Shown here: piece by piece, positions 1 through 8,804 of the stretch
How the letters are laid out: the number at the start of each line of letters is the position of its first letter
Position numbering within the stretch: position 1 is the first letter of the stretch
Assembly: GCA_014859835.1 (NCBI GenBank)
Contig: JACZKW010000047.1
Location: forward strand, 78,194 to 142,193
Source of the DNA: UBA9653 sp014859835
Lineage (GTDB): Archaea; Thermoplasmatota; Thermoplasmata; UBA10834
Length of the DNA: 64,000 nucleotides
Direction of reading: 5' to 3'
Program-made: the position numbers and the translations under genes
The notes under the pieces: generated by a model
What the model was told of the DNA's origin: nothing
The model's database searches: none
The model's input: the letters and a program-made list of their open reading frames with translations, nothing else

Positions 1-1
1 G

Positions 2-1039
2 TTGGACTCAGAATACATCGAAGTGGAGAGCGAACACTCGGCCATGAGTGCATGCGTCTCTGCGAGCGCGACTGGCGTGCGCACATTCACTGCAACTTCT
101 TCCCAAGGATTGGCATTGATGCACGAGATTCTGCCCATCGCGAGCGGGCTGAGATTGCCTATCGTGATGTCAGTCGTCAACCGTGCGATCGCTGCCCCGA
201 TAAACATCTGGGTGGAGCACAACGATATCATGCCCGAGCGGGATTCCGGCTGGCTGCAGGTCTTCTGCGACCACAATCAGGAAGTCCAGGACATGATCCT
301 GCAAGCATTCAGGATTGCCGAGGACAAGCGCGTCGCGCTACCGGTGGCTGTCTGTCTGGACGCGTTCATCCTATCGCATACGGTCGAGCCAGTTGATCTG
401 ATGTGCCAGGAGGATGCCGATAGGTTCCTCCCGAAATACAGCCCGCCAAGCCCGATACTCGACCCCAATAATCCGACGGCCGTCGGTGTATTCGTTCCAC
501 CGGAATATATGATGGAGTGCCGGTGGCAGATGGACAATGCGATGCGCCAGGCACCCAAGGTGATCGAAGAGGTCAACAAGGCGTTCGCCAAGGAGTTCGG
601 CAGGGATTATGGCGGGATGATAGACCCGTACATGTGTGATGATGCCGATGTGGTTCTGATCACTCTGGGCACTGTTGGGTCCACGACTCATGAGGTCGTA
701 GATGTTATGCGAGCAGAGGGCAAGAAAGTGGGCATGGTCAAGCTCAGGTTCTGGAGACCATATCCTGCGGCGCAGTTGCGAAAGATCGCGGAGAAGGTGA
801 AAGCCGTCGGGGTCTTCGACCGTGCGGTTTCGTACGGGGTCGCTGGGCCATCCTTCATTGAGTTCAGAAACGCTGCATATGGTCTCGATGTGCCAACGAT
901 GAACGTCATCGGCGGTCTCGGTGGCAACGATGTCTCTCTGGCGGATATCCGTTCGATATTCGATAAACTGCTGGAGATCGCAAAGACCGGAGTGGTCAAG
1001 AGGGAGATAGTCTGGCTCAACACAAGGGGGGTGGAGTGA
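2..1039 (+). CDS. porA: 2-oxoacid (pyruvate):ferredoxin oxidoreductase alpha subunit, 5' partial
   Basis: The reading frame is open to the left edge, so about 50 N-terminal residues are missing and the TTG at position 2 is not a real start. The visible part opens with the conserved pyrimidine-domain stretch YIEVESEHSAM and FTATSSQGLALMHE typical of PorA, and ends with the C-terminal domain II (VVLITLGTVGSTTHEVVDVMR, KVGMVKLRFWRPYP). With PorB, which follows at once, it oxidatively decarboxylates pyruvate or a related 2-oxoacid with CoA and reduces ferredoxin. The gamma and delta subunits would be expected upstream, outside the window. The exact 2-oxoacid cannot be read from this fragment. Confidence 0.93.
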   Translation: MDSEYIEVESEHSAMSACVSASATGVRTFTATSSQGLALMHEILPIASGLRLPIVMSVVNRAIAAPINIWVEHNDIMPERDSGWLQVFCDHNQEVQDMILQAFRIAEDKRVALPVAVCLDAFILSHTVEPVDLMCQEDADRFLPKYSPPSPILDPNNPTAVGVFVPPEYMMECRWQMDNAMRQAPKVIEEVNKAFAKEFGRDYGGMIDPYMCDDADVVLITLGTVGSTTHEVVDVMRAEGKKVGMVKLRFWRPYPAAQLRKIAEKVKAVGVFDRAVSYGVAGPSFIEFRNAAYGLDVPTMNVIGGLGGNDVSLADIRSIFDKLLEIAKTGVVKREIVWLNTRGVE

Positions 1040-1929
1040 TGAAACTCAAGGAACTCCCAGATGAAGAACTGTTCACCCGGGGACATACCGCATGCGCTGG
1101 TTGCGGAGGGGCAGTGGCTGTCAGGAATCTGATGAAGATACTCGGAAAGAACACCGTAGTGGTCAACCCTGCATGTTGTCTGCTCATATTCGGAGCAACA
1201 TACCCCAACATCGCCTGGAAGGTTCCGTTCCACCATGTCGCATTCGAGAACACAGCGGCATGCGCGACAGGCATAAAGCGCGCCCTGAAAGTGCGTGGAA
1301 TGGATGACACCCTCGTGATGGGTATCGCCGGTGACGGCGGAACTGCGGATATCGGGATGCAGGCGTTGTCCGGTGCGGCCGAGAGGAACGAGGACATACT
1401 CTATGTGATGTACGATAACGAAGCGTACATGAACACTGGTATCCAGAGGTCCAGTTCCACACCTTATGGTGCATGGACGACCACGACGCCGGTCGGATCT
1501 GTCAAGTCTGGGAAGGAGAACTTCAAGAAGGACATGCCGCAGATAATGATGGCACACAACGTGCCATATGTCGCGACCGCGTCCATAGGTCATATCCAGG
1601 ACTTCATCAACAAGTTCGAGAAGGCCAAGAAGATCAAGGGATTCAGGTACATCCAGATCTTTACCCCGTGCCCCACAGGATGGAGGCACGACACTGCAAA
1701 GACGATCGAGATATGCAAGCTCGCAGTCGATACGGGCATGTGGACGCTCTACGAGTCGGAGAACGGCAAGGTCACCATAAACCGGAAGCCGAAGATGACT
1801 CCGGTGACCGAATACCTAAAGCCACAGGGAAGGTTCAGACACCTGACCGAGGACGACATCAAGAAGATTCAGGATTGGGTCAATAAGAAATGGGCGGCCG
1901 ACGAGAAGTACGCTCAGTGCAAACAGTGA
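1039..1929 (+). CDS. porB: 2-oxoacid (pyruvate):ferredoxin oxidoreductase beta subunit (TPP-binding)
   Basis: 296 residues. It carries the PorB cluster-binding start GHTACAGCGGAVAVRN and the thiamine-pyrophosphate motif GIAGDGGTADIGMQALSGA followed by MYDNEAYMNTG, the usual TPP/Mg site. Length matches PorB (about 290-310). The ATG at 1039 overlaps the porA stop (ATGA); a GTG one codon upstream at 1036 is the alternative, and both sit behind the G-rich run at 1025-1034. The subunit holds TPP and passes electrons via FeS clusters to ferredoxin, the pool that the Hdr/Mvh genes later in the window would draw on or fill (inference). Confidence 0.94.
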   Translation: MKLKELPDEELFTRGHTACAGCGGAVAVRNLMKILGKNTVVVNPACCLLIFGATYPNIAWKVPFHHVAFENTAACATGIKRALKVRGMDDTLVMGIAGDGGTADIGMQALSGAAERNEDILYVMYDNEAYMNTGIQRSSSTPYGAWTTTTPVGSVKSGKENFKKDMPQIMMAHNVPYVATASIGHIQDFINKFEKAKKIKGFRYIQIFTPCPTGWRHDTAKTIEICKLAVDTGMWTLYESENGKVTINRKPKMTPVTEYLKPQGRFRHLTEDDIKKIQDWVNKKWAADEKYAQCKQ

Positions 1930-1954
1930 GGATCTCGAGCACCCTCACTATCCC

Positions 1955-2003
1955 TTCGTTTTCTTCATCAAAACCATTTGTGTTTCGTTTTCCCGCCCCT
2001 GAT
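1955..2003 (+). terminator. T-rich putative terminator between convergent genes
   Basis: After the porB stop there are several short T runs (cgttttc, tgtttcgttttc) on the plus strand, just before the convergent stop of the GNAT gene. T-rich tracts are the usual archaeal termination signal. No stable hairpin is obvious, so this is a weak call. Confidence 0.3.
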
Positions 2004-2019
2004 CGGGTAGGGTGATTTT

Positions 2020-2871
2020 TCAAAGACCCTTGCACATCTCGGCCTGTTTCAGGGTCACATGGAAATCGAACTTGTCCAGCAATCGTTGCACTGGCAGCTC
2101 GTCATTGACGTTGTATAGGCCAGTCGTGAACACGCCCATCTCGAAGAGCCTGTTCAGAGCGAACTTCATCAGCCCTGTCCCTATTCCTTGACCGCGTTTT
2201 TCCGGGACGACACCGAGGTACGGGATGAATCCGCTGTTCTCGACTCTTCGGACAATGACGAATCCGCCCTTGACCTTGTAGCATTCGGAATTTCTGGCAG
2301 TCATCATGAGACCGTGGATTTTTCTCCTCTGCCAGCAACTATTCTCATATGATCTCTCGTGGAGGTCCATGAGGTCCTGAAGCGTTGCCTTCTCGGGCGC
2401 TATCCCGAAACCCGAGGACTGCTGGGGTTTGCCATCGGCGCATAGATAGACATTGCTCTGCTGGTATCCCATCGACCTGTAGAGCTCCTCTGCCTTCTCA
2501 TTTCCCTGGATCACTTCCAGGCTGATCTCCTTGGCTCCCCTCTTGCGGGAGAATTCCTCAGCTGCGAGCATCAGTTTCCGGCCGAGACCCCTGCGTCTGA
2601 ATTCTGGGACAACCCCAACTCCACCGACCCATGCTTCCTCTCCGTCGATCACCGGGTTGACATATCCTATTATGCTGCCCTTGTCGACGGCAACCAATAC
2701 ATTCGCAGAGTCTCCTCCGACGGACCTGATGAAATCCATCCAGAACTCCTTGCTCGACTTCATGGGGACGATGTAGTCCGCGAATATCTCGTTCTGCGCG
2801 TCGATCAGTTCGTCCAGCTCTGTTCTGTCCATGTGTCTAATCAATGTACCCTGCAAAGCCATTCGTGTCAC
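2020..2871 (-). CDS. Tandem GNAT-family N-acetyltransferase
   Basis: About 283 residues with two GNAT folds. The first (roughly residues 10-130) has the acetyl-CoA loop VVPEFRRRGLGRKLM and a following ERNEKAEELYRSMGY-type end; the second (roughly 150-275) has VVPEKRGQGIGTGLM. Both match the R/Q-x-x-G-x-G/A acetyl-CoA binding signature. Substrate unknown. The frame opens with GTG at 2871; an in-frame ATG at 2862 is an equally good start. It begins two bases after the lysS stop, so the two genes are probably cotranscribed. Confidence 0.8.
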   Translation of the reverse strand: MTRMALQGTLIRHMDRTELDELIDAQNEIFADYIVPMKSSKEFWMDFIRSVGGDSANVLVAVDKGSIIGYVNPVIDGEEAWVGGVGVVPEFRRRGLGRKLMLAAEEFSRKRGAKEISLEVIQGNEKAEELYRSMGYQQSNVYLCADGKPQQSSGFGIAPEKATLQDLMDLHERSYENSCWQRRKIHGLMMTARNSECYKVKGGFVIVRRVENSGFIPYLGVVPEKRGQGIGTGLMKFALNRLFEMGVFTTGLYNVNDELPVQRLLDKFDFHVTLKQAEMCKGL

Positions 2872-2873
2872 TT

Positions 2874-4358
2874 CTACATGGTTTCTGGTTTCATGTGCGG
2901 GAACAGTATGACTTCCTTTATCGAGGGGGCATTCGTCAATATCATTGCGAGTCGATCGACGCCTATGCCGAGACCTCCTGTCGGCGGGAGACCGTATTCT
3001 AGCGCCCGGATGTAATCTGAGTCGATCGGATGTGCCTCCTCGTCCCCTTCCTTACGACGCCTGTCCTGTTCCATGAATCTCTGTTCCTGTTCCTCTGGAT
3101 CGTTGAGTTCTGAGAATGCGTTGGCGAATTCCCATCCGTTTATGAAGAGTTCGAACCTCTCGACGAGGTCAGGATTCCCGCGCTTCCGCTTTGCCAACGG
3201 GGATACTTCCACAGGATGATCTATTACGAATGTCGGGTTCATCAGATGTGGCTGTGCCTTCTGGTCGAATATTTCGGCGACGATCTTGCCTATGTTCTGA
3301 CAGTCAGCTATGTCCCTCACGCCGATCTTCATGGCGACATCTCGAGCCTCTTCGACCGATCCGAATGATGATATGTCGATTCCCGTGTGCTCCTTGACTG
3401 CATCGTGCATCGTTATCCGGAGCCAGGGTTTCGAGAAATCCAGCACTTTATCTCCGTATGGAATCTTGTTCGTCCCCGTTATATGCATCGCAGTGTCGCA
3501 GATGAGTGATTCTGTCAGGTCCATTATGTCCTCATAGTCTGCATATGCCTGATAGAGCTCAATCGACGTGTATTCTGGATAATGCTGCGCATCTATGTCC
3601 TCGTTCCTGAAGTTCTTGCCAATCTCGTAGACTTTCTCCAGGTTGCCGACTATGCATCTCTTGTGATAGAGCTCAGGGGCTATCCTGAGGTATAGATCCA
3701 TGTCTAGGTAGTTGTGGTGTGTCACGAAAGGCTTCGCCAGAGCGCCTCCGTAAAGGGGTTGTAGTATCGGTGTCTCGATTTCCAGAAAGTCTCTCTTGTT
3801 CAACCACTCCCTGAAGTAGGCGACCATCTTGCTCCTGTTTATGAATCTCTTTCTGACATCATCGTTGATTGCGAGGTCGAGGTACCTCTGTCTATACCTT
3901 GTCTGCACATCCTGCAGCCCATGAAATTTCTCTGGGAATGGTATTAGCGCTTTCGATAGGACTTCAAGGGTGCTGACCGCGATGGTCACCTCACCCATCT
4001 TGGTCCTGAAGACCTTACCTTTTACTCCGATTATGTCGCCGCGATCTAGCGATGTGAAAATGTCCCAGACATCTTGGCCAATGTCGTTCAGTTTGAAATA
4101 GAGCTGTATCTTGCCATCTCTGTCCACGAGATCGGCAAAGCCCGCCTTTCCATGGACACGGACAGCCATGGCTCTACCAGCAGTCGATACCTCCACGGAG
4201 CTTTTCTCCGCGCCAATATCCCCGAACTCCCGCTTCACACCCTCGCTGCTATGGGTGCGAATGAACCTGTACTTCTGGTACGGATCAAGCCCCTTACTCT
4301 TCAGGACTTCGAGCTTGCTCCTCATCTGAGCCCTCAAATCGCTCTCCTGTTCCGCCAT
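2874..4358 (-). CDS. lysS: Lysyl-tRNA synthetase, class II
   Basis: 494 residues, the normal class II LysRS length. An N-terminal OB-fold anticodon-binding domain (about residues 60-150, GRAMAVRVHGKAGFADLVDRDG) is followed by the class II catalytic core: motif 1 in the FLEIETPILQP region, motif 2 around GKNFRNEDIDAQHYPEYTSIE, motif 3 GLGIGVDRLAMILT near the C terminus. It charges tRNA-Lys with lysine. Most euryarchaeotes use the unrelated class I enzyme, so the class II form is informative about lineage. An SD-like GGAGAGGGA lies just upstream of the ATG. Confidence 0.95.
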   Translation of the reverse strand: MAEQESDLRAQMRSKLEVLKSKGLDPYQKYRFIRTHSSEGVKREFGDIGAEKSSVEVSTAGRAMAVRVHGKAGFADLVDRDGKIQLYFKLNDIGQDVWDIFTSLDRGDIIGVKGKVFRTKMGEVTIAVSTLEVLSKALIPFPEKFHGLQDVQTRYRQRYLDLAINDDVRKRFINRSKMVAYFREWLNKRDFLEIETPILQPLYGGALAKPFVTHHNYLDMDLYLRIAPELYHKRCIVGNLEKVYEIGKNFRNEDIDAQHYPEYTSIELYQAYADYEDIMDLTESLICDTAMHITGTNKIPYGDKVLDFSKPWLRITMHDAVKEHTGIDISSFGSVEEARDVAMKIGVRDIADCQNIGKIVAEIFDQKAQPHLMNPTFVIDHPVEVSPLAKRKRGNPDLVERFELFINGWEFANAFSELNDPEEQEQRFMEQDRRRKEGDEEAHPIDSDYIRALEYGLPPTGGLGIGVDRLAMILTNAPSIKEVILFPHMKPETM

Positions 4359-4401
4359 CAGGCATCCCTCTCCAAGGGTGCGTTCTCATAGCCGAAGGTC
4401 G

Positions 4402-4412
4402 TACTTAAAAGT
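4402..4412 (-). promoter_or_regulatory. TATA box candidate for lysS
   Basis: On the minus strand the sequence CTTTTAAGTAC lies about 45-50 bases upstream of the lysS ATG. A start about 26 bases downstream would leave a leader of roughly 20 bases that includes the GGAGAGGGA ribosome-binding site. Confidence 0.4.
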
Positions 4413-4510
4413 AAGCGACTCCCAGTCAGGGCCATTCTCCCGCTCTTGTTCCCACTCGCTCTCATGCAATTCACCTCGGTCGAAGCCCGCAATAAGTAAA
4501 GCGCGCTCCG

Positions 4511-4882
4511 CTACTGCTTCTTGCCTTTTTCCGCCTCTGCGATTGCCACCAGAAGCTCCTCTATCCGGAATGGTTTGAGAAGGAATCCTTTGGCTCCTGC
4601 AGCGAGAGCTTCCTTCTCTATATGAAGGTCCGCGCTCCCGAAGAATATTGTCGCGCTGGGGTCCATCTTGAGGATCTCTTGTGTCGCACTGACCCCATCC
4701 TTTATGGGCATCCTCTGGTCCATGATTATGACCACAGGTTTCTCTGCCATCTCCTTGTATTTCCTGACGGCCTCCTCGCCGTCCGAAGCGACGGCGACGA
4801 CGGAATGTCCGTTCGCTTCAAGGATGTCTCGGTACAGGTCGACGATGAACTTCTCATCATCGACGAGGAATACTGTAACTAT
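4511..4882 (-). CDS. Single-domain CheY-like response regulator with apparent ATA start
   Basis: The complete receiver fold is present only if translation begins near 4882: VTVFLVDDEKF (acid pocket), then VVIIMDQRMP with phospho-acceptor Asp at about residue 55, the Thr/Ser position in FGSADLH, and the Lys in FLLKPF. This gives 123 residues, the normal size. The only ATG (4748-4750) lies in the middle of the domain and would delete the first two beta strands. Upstream the frame is closed by a TGA at 4907-4909, and no ATG, GTG or TTG lies between. A strong GGAGGT at 4894-4889 sits six bases before an ATA codon at 4882-4880. Single-domain receivers relay phosphate from a histidine kinase; no partner kinase is adjacent. 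A frameshift or base error is the alternative. Confidence 0.75.
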   Translation of the reverse strand: MVTVFLVDDEKFIVDLYRDILEANGHSVVAVASDGEEAVRKYKEMAEKPVVIIMDQRMPIKDGVSATQEILKMDPSATIFFGSADLHIEKEALAAGAKGFLLKPFRIEELLVAIAEAEKGKKQ

Positions 4883-5065
4883 ATTACAACCTCCGACTCC
4901 GTGGCATCAATCGCACTTCGAGATGCGCACTTGCCCTATCATCAGGTCCGAAGAGTATCAAGCCAGATGGGGTTGTGTCAATTATCTTGCACGTTATATA
5001 ATGCTTTTCGTTACGGCGAGAACCCTCGAAAGTCATCCGAATGGCATCATCCGATGCCGGTAAAC

Positions 5066-5075
5066 TCTTATATAG
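5066..5075 (+). promoter_or_regulatory. TATA box candidate for the Sec61-beta gene
   Basis: The sequence CTCTTATATAG is centred about 35 bases before the ATG at 5106, which would give a very short leader containing GACGAGG. Confidence 0.5.
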
Positions 5076-5105
5076 TGAACCTTTCAATAGGCCTTGACGA
5101 GGCCT

Positions 5106-5273
5106 ATGGCAAAGAACAAGAAAGGCGAGGGGTTTCACTCCGCGGCCGGTCTGATCAGATATTTCGATTCCGAGGATGACAAGGCGCTCAAGGTACATCC
5201 TTGGCTTGTAGTGGCCCTCTGCATAGCTGCATCCGCCATAGTCCTGGTGTTCGGGGCGCTATATCCGACATGA
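5106..5273 (+). CDS. secG: Preprotein translocase subunit Sec61-beta (SecG)
   Basis: A 55-residue protein beginning MAKNKKGEGFHSAAGLIRYF. The archaeal Sec61-beta layout is clear: a basic cytosolic head, the conserved SAAGLIRYFD(S/E)E motif (residues 12-24), then a single membrane helix (about residues 33-52, WLVVALCIAASAIVLVFGAL). It is the small accessory subunit of the SecYE protein-conducting channel in the cytoplasmic membrane. It stands alone, which is usual for archaeal secG, and has its own TATA box. Confidence 0.9.
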   Translation: MAKNKKGEGFHSAAGLIRYFDSEDDKALKVHPWLVVALCIAASAIVLVFGALYPT

Positions 5274-5588
5274 TTTTCTGTGTCGAACGAGAATACTCTC
5301 CATATTGAGGGGACACGGCGCCAGACCAATGAACCAGTTCCATTCTCTATGTACATTCATGTGCAGCCCGAGTCTCATTCTCGACGGAACACATAAATAT
5401 CGTTGCAGTCTTCGAGAATCTGCTCGAGGCGAAAGGACATGGCCACATCAAGAGTCGTGTATGGTAGTCTTCACGCGTGATGACACACGCCCCAGCCAGA
5501 ACTCAAGACATGGTTTTTACATGAATATATGGCCCAGTTTGAGCTTTCCTTCCGATCGACGAAATCATGGACCCGAGGTGGATTTGGC
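5274..5588 (+). promoter_or_regulatory. 315-base leader/promoter region upstream of the his operon
   Basis: No protein gene of normal size is visible. Two TATA-like elements read rightward: CATAAATATC at about 5390-5400 and GAATATATGG at 5522-5531, the latter giving a hisG leader of about 35-40 bases. Between them a 13-codon frame at 5439-5480 has a purine-rich GAGGCGAAAGGA in front of its ATG; its peptide contains one His, so a His-rich attenuation peptide is not supported. hisG is preceded by GAGGTG at 5575-5580. Confidence 0.35.
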
Positions 5589-6455
5589 ATGAGTGCACTC
5601 AGGATCGCCCTCCCGAACAAGGGAAGATTGAACGGCAGCGCAGTCAGATTGATGAACAGGATCGGTTTCTCGGTCCCCGACTCGAGCAGCAGGACACTGC
5701 TGGCCGAGTTTAGCAAGGGTAGGTATCAGGTTCTGATGGCACGCGCCCTGGATATTCCCGAATTCGTCGAGATGGGAGCTGCCGACCTTGGTATCACCGG
5801 TCTCGATATCCTTCTTGAGACGAAGAGGAGTGTGGAGCGGATGATGGACCTCGACTTCGGGAGATGCCGATTGGTCGTCGCGGTTCCTGACGAATCATCT
5901 ATTCAGAACGTGTCTGATGTCAAGGATGGAGCCACCGTAGCAACATCCTTCCCAAACCTGACAAAGGAATTCTTCCAGGGACTCGGGAAGAAGGTCGAGA
6001 CCGCTGAGGTCTCGGGGGCAACGGAAGTCGCGCCCAGGATAGGCCTGGCGGAGATAATAACGGATCTGACAGAGACCGGGTCGACCTTGAAGTTGAATCA
6101 CCTGAAGGAGATAGGCGTCGTATTGGAGTCGGTCGCAGTCCTCATAGCGAACCCGAAAGCCATCGAGGAGAAGAAGATCAGGATGGATGAGATCACAAGC
6201 GCTATGGCGAGTGTCATGAACGCTTCGAGGAAGCGCTACCTGATGGCCAATGTCCCAAAGGACAAGCTGACCAGCCTCGACACGCTTCTGCCAGGCGTCT
6301 CCGGACCGACGGTCATGAACATCATAGGTCGGGATGACGTCGTGGCGATACACGCGGTTGCGAACGAGGATGAGGTCAATGGAGTCATCGCGATGCTGAA
6401 GGGCATCGGAGCGACGGGGATCCTAGTGATGCCGATAGACAGGATGGTACTGTGA
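5589..6455 (+). CDS. hisG: ATP phosphoribosyltransferase, long form
   Basis: 288 residues; catalyses the first step of histidine synthesis, ATP + PRPP to phosphoribosyl-ATP. It begins MSALRIALPNKGRLNGSAV, the HisG N terminus, and contains the PRPP-region ETGSTLKLNHLKEIGVVLESVAVLI. The extra C-terminal domain of about 75 residues marks the long form, which binds histidine for feedback inhibition and needs no HisZ. The ATG at 5589 is chosen because GAGGTG lies 8 bases upstream and the family starts here; an in-frame ATG at 5529 would add 20 unrelated residues. First gene of a tightly packed operon. Confidence 0.95.
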   Translation: MSALRIALPNKGRLNGSAVRLMNRIGFSVPDSSSRTLLAEFSKGRYQVLMARALDIPEFVEMGAADLGITGLDILLETKRSVERMMDLDFGRCRLVVAVPDESSIQNVSDVKDGATVATSFPNLTKEFFQGLGKKVETAEVSGATEVAPRIGLAEIITDLTETGSTLKLNHLKEIGVVLESVAVLIANPKAIEEKKIRMDEITSAMASVMNASRKRYLMANVPKDKLTSLDTLLPGVSGPTVMNIIGRDDVVAIHAVANEDEVNGVIAMLKGIGATGILVMPIDRMVL

Positions 6456-6456
6456 T

Positions 6457-7743
6457 ATGCTGAAATACACATTGTCCCGGATGACCTCCAAGGAGTTGCG
6501 GTCGGTCTTAGAGAGAGAGGATGTGGACCTGACATCAGCCCTTTCATCCGCCATGGACATAATAGATCAAGTCCGTGCGAATGGAGACGAGGCGCTTTTG
6601 AGGTTCTCAGAACAATTCGAGGGGTTTCGAAGCAATGCGATGCGAATTCCTGAATCCGAGTTGGTCTCAGCTCAGAGGAGACTTCCCAAACTCCTTCTTC
6701 AGGCTATTAAGAGATCGAAGGCTAGGATTGAGAAGTTCCATTCCAAACAGACAATCCGGCCGTTCGAATACGAGGATGATTGCGGCATCATTGGACAGCG
6801 TGTGGTCCCTCTCGAGCGGGTCGGTGTTTATGTTCCAGGCGGAACCGCAAGCTACGCCTCTTCCGTGCTGATGGCGTGTATCCCTGCAAAGATCTCCGGT
6901 GTCAAGGAGATAGCAGTGTGTACTCCTGGTAGAAGCGGGAAGGTGGCCGATTCGATCCTGGCAGCTGCTGGAATATGCGGTATAAACGAAGTATATTCTG
7001 TCGGTGGAGCACAAGCGGTGGCCGCCATGGCCTACGGCACTGAAACGATACGACGGGTGCAGAAGATCGTTGGACCTGGCGGCGCATTTGTCACAGCAGC
7101 GAAGTTGCTCGTGAGAAATGATTGCGAGATTGATTTCCTTGCGGGGCCCTCTGAAGTGCTGCTGATCGCAGACGATCATGCCGACCCAAGATTCATCGCA
7201 ATGGAGATGCTGGCACAGCTCGAGCACGACCCTCTGGCTAGGGCGGTGCTGGTGACCGACTCGAAAAAGATGATCGAGTCATCGTCGAGGATCCTTGGCG
7301 ACCTGATATCGACCGCTGCTCGGAAAGAGATCGTGGATCGGTCATCGTCATGTGGAGCCATCTTCATCAAGGTCAAGAGTGTGAATTCCGCGGTTGAATT
7401 CTCCAACAGTTACGCTCCCGAACACTTGGTGATAGATGTCCGGAATCCAAAGAAGGTTCTGAAATCCATATACAACGCAGGATCAGTATTCCTGGGCCCT
7501 TATTCATCAGTCGCATTCGGTGATTACTGCACAGGGACGAATCACATATTGCCAACGAAAGGTGTCGCGGCGATGAAGTCCTCCTTGTCGACCTATGATT
7601 TCGTCAAGATAGTCCCGTACCAGATGTTGACCCGGAAGGGAGCGTCCAAGCTATCTGAGACGGTTCGACTGATGGCTCTATCCGAGGGACTGCCCGCGCA
7701 CGCCGACGCGGCGTGCGCACGTGCGGGGAGGGTGAGGAGATGA
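6457..7743 (+). CDS. hisD: Histidinol dehydrogenase
   Basis: 428 residues, the usual length. It carries out the last two oxidations of the pathway, L-histidinol to L-histidine with NAD, at a zinc site. Recognisable parts: VGVYVPGGTASYASSVLM, the NAD/substrate region YSVGGAQAVAAMAYGT, QLEHDPLA, and the signature region YAPEHLVIDVRN with SGSVFLGPYSSVAFGDYCTGTNH-like ending containing the zinc-ligand His. It starts one base after hisG and overlaps hisC by 4 bases. Confidence 0.96.
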   Translation: MLKYTLSRMTSKELRSVLEREDVDLTSALSSAMDIIDQVRANGDEALLRFSEQFEGFRSNAMRIPESELVSAQRRLPKLLLQAIKRSKARIEKFHSKQTIRPFEYEDDCGIIGQRVVPLERVGVYVPGGTASYASSVLMACIPAKISGVKEIAVCTPGRSGKVADSILAAAGICGINEVYSVGGAQAVAAMAYGTETIRRVQKIVGPGGAFVTAAKLLVRNDCEIDFLAGPSEVLLIADDHADPRFIAMEMLAQLEHDPLARAVLVTDSKKMIESSSRILGDLISTAARKEIVDRSSSCGAIFIKVKSVNSAVEFSNSYAPEHLVIDVRNPKKVLKSIYNAGSVFLGPYSSVAFGDYCTGTNHILPTKGVAAMKSSLSTYDFVKIVPYQMLTRKGASKLSETVRLMALSEGLPAHADAACARAGRVRR

Positions 7744-8804
7744 CATCGGTCGGAGAACTCAGACGGAGGACCCTGGAGACACTCTCCAGGCCGTCCTATT
7801 CGATTGCTAAGAAGGACATGGTCCTTCTGAACGACAATGCCAACCTGTTTGGCGTGAACCCCGCCGTGATGGATGTGGCAGAAGAATTCGACTTTTCCAG
7901 GTTATGGGCATATCCCAGCGAGAACTCGGACGCTCTTCGGGATCGTATCGCATCCGAATACGGTCTATCCCCTAAGGAAGTGATAGTCGGTAACGGGTCC
8001 GATGAATTGCTGGATATCGTCTCAAAGACTTTCATCAACCCTGGGGACAGGTTCTGCTCGCCATCGCCGACTTTCGGGATGTACAGATTCTATGCACGAG
8101 TCAATCTTGCCACAATATGCGAGGTGCCCCTCCGACCTGATTTTTCAATGGATGTTGACCGGATTCTCGCTCAGAATGCGAAACTGACGGCGATATGTCA
8201 GCCGAACAATCCCACTGCCAACCTCTTCGAAACAGATGCCATCAGGAGGATATTGACCGAATCCAAGGGCGTGGTCATGGTGGACGAGGCGTATAGCGAT
8301 TTCAGCGGGACCAGCATGGTCGAAGATATCATGACGAGTCCATCAGCGCTCGACATCCGCACATTCTCGAAGGCATATGGCCTGGCCGGGTTGAGGGCGG
8401 GTTTCGCGCTCGCACGTGAGGAGACGATCAACGAGTTGAGACGGGTTCGGACACCGTTCGGCCTCAATTCATTCACCGAGGCTGTCGCCATCAAGGCCAT
8501 AGACAATAGTGATTGGGTGAGATCGATGGTCGATGAGATGAAGTCTCAGAGGGCTTACCTTGACGGTAAGCTCAGAGCGATGGGTTTCGAGACATACCCC
8601 TCCGTATGCAATTTCGTCATAGCAAAATGCCCGGTCGAGGGCACCCCTTTGGTCTCGGCCCTGGGGGATCTAGGGATAGCGATCAGGGACTGCAGTTCGT
8701 TCCCGATGATGAAGGATCACATCAGGGTGACCGTAGGGCCCAGGGCTCTTTTGGATCGATTCCTTGAAGCGCTCGATCAACTGATTACGGTGAGGATCGA
8801 ATGA
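7740..8804 (+). CDS. hisC: Histidinol-phosphate aminotransferase
   Basis: 354 residues, fold-type I PLP aminotransferase of the HisC family. NDNANLFGVNP near the start matches the HisC substrate loop, VGNGSDELLDIV the cofactor phosphate region, QPNNPTAN and VDEAYSDFSG the PLP-binding Asn and Asp/Tyr, and TFSKAYGLAGLRAGFA the Schiff-base Lys and RxG motif. It converts imidazole-acetol phosphate to histidinol phosphate with glutamate. The ATG at 7740 overlaps the hisD stop and follows GGTGAGGAG; an in-frame GTG at 7713 is less likely. Confidence 0.94.
   Translation: MTSVGELRRRTLETLSRPSYSIAKKDMVLLNDNANLFGVNPAVMDVAEEFDFSRLWAYPSENSDALRDRIASEYGLSPKEVIVGNGSDELLDIVSKTFINPGDRFCSPSPTFGMYRFYARVNLATICEVPLRPDFSMDVDRILAQNAKLTAICQPNNPTANLFETDAIRRILTESKGVVMVDEAYSDFSGTSMVEDIMTSPSALDIRTFSKAYGLAGLRAGFALAREETINELRRVRTPFGLNSFTEAVAIKAIDNSDWVRSMVDEMKSQRAYLDGKLRAMGFETYPSVCNFVIAKCPVEGTPLVSALGDLGIAIRDCSSFPMMKDHIRVTVGPRALLDRFLEALDQLITVRIE

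Noticed and set aside
688..1689. Leftward frame of about 330 codons over porA and porB
   Set aside because: Antisense shadow of two clear oxidoreductase genes; no recognisable domain.
4884..5198. Leftward frame of about 100 codons upstream of the CheY-like gene
   Set aside because: It overlaps the Sec61-beta gene on the other strand and has no domain; its stop just before the ATA start is noted but translational coupling cannot be supported.
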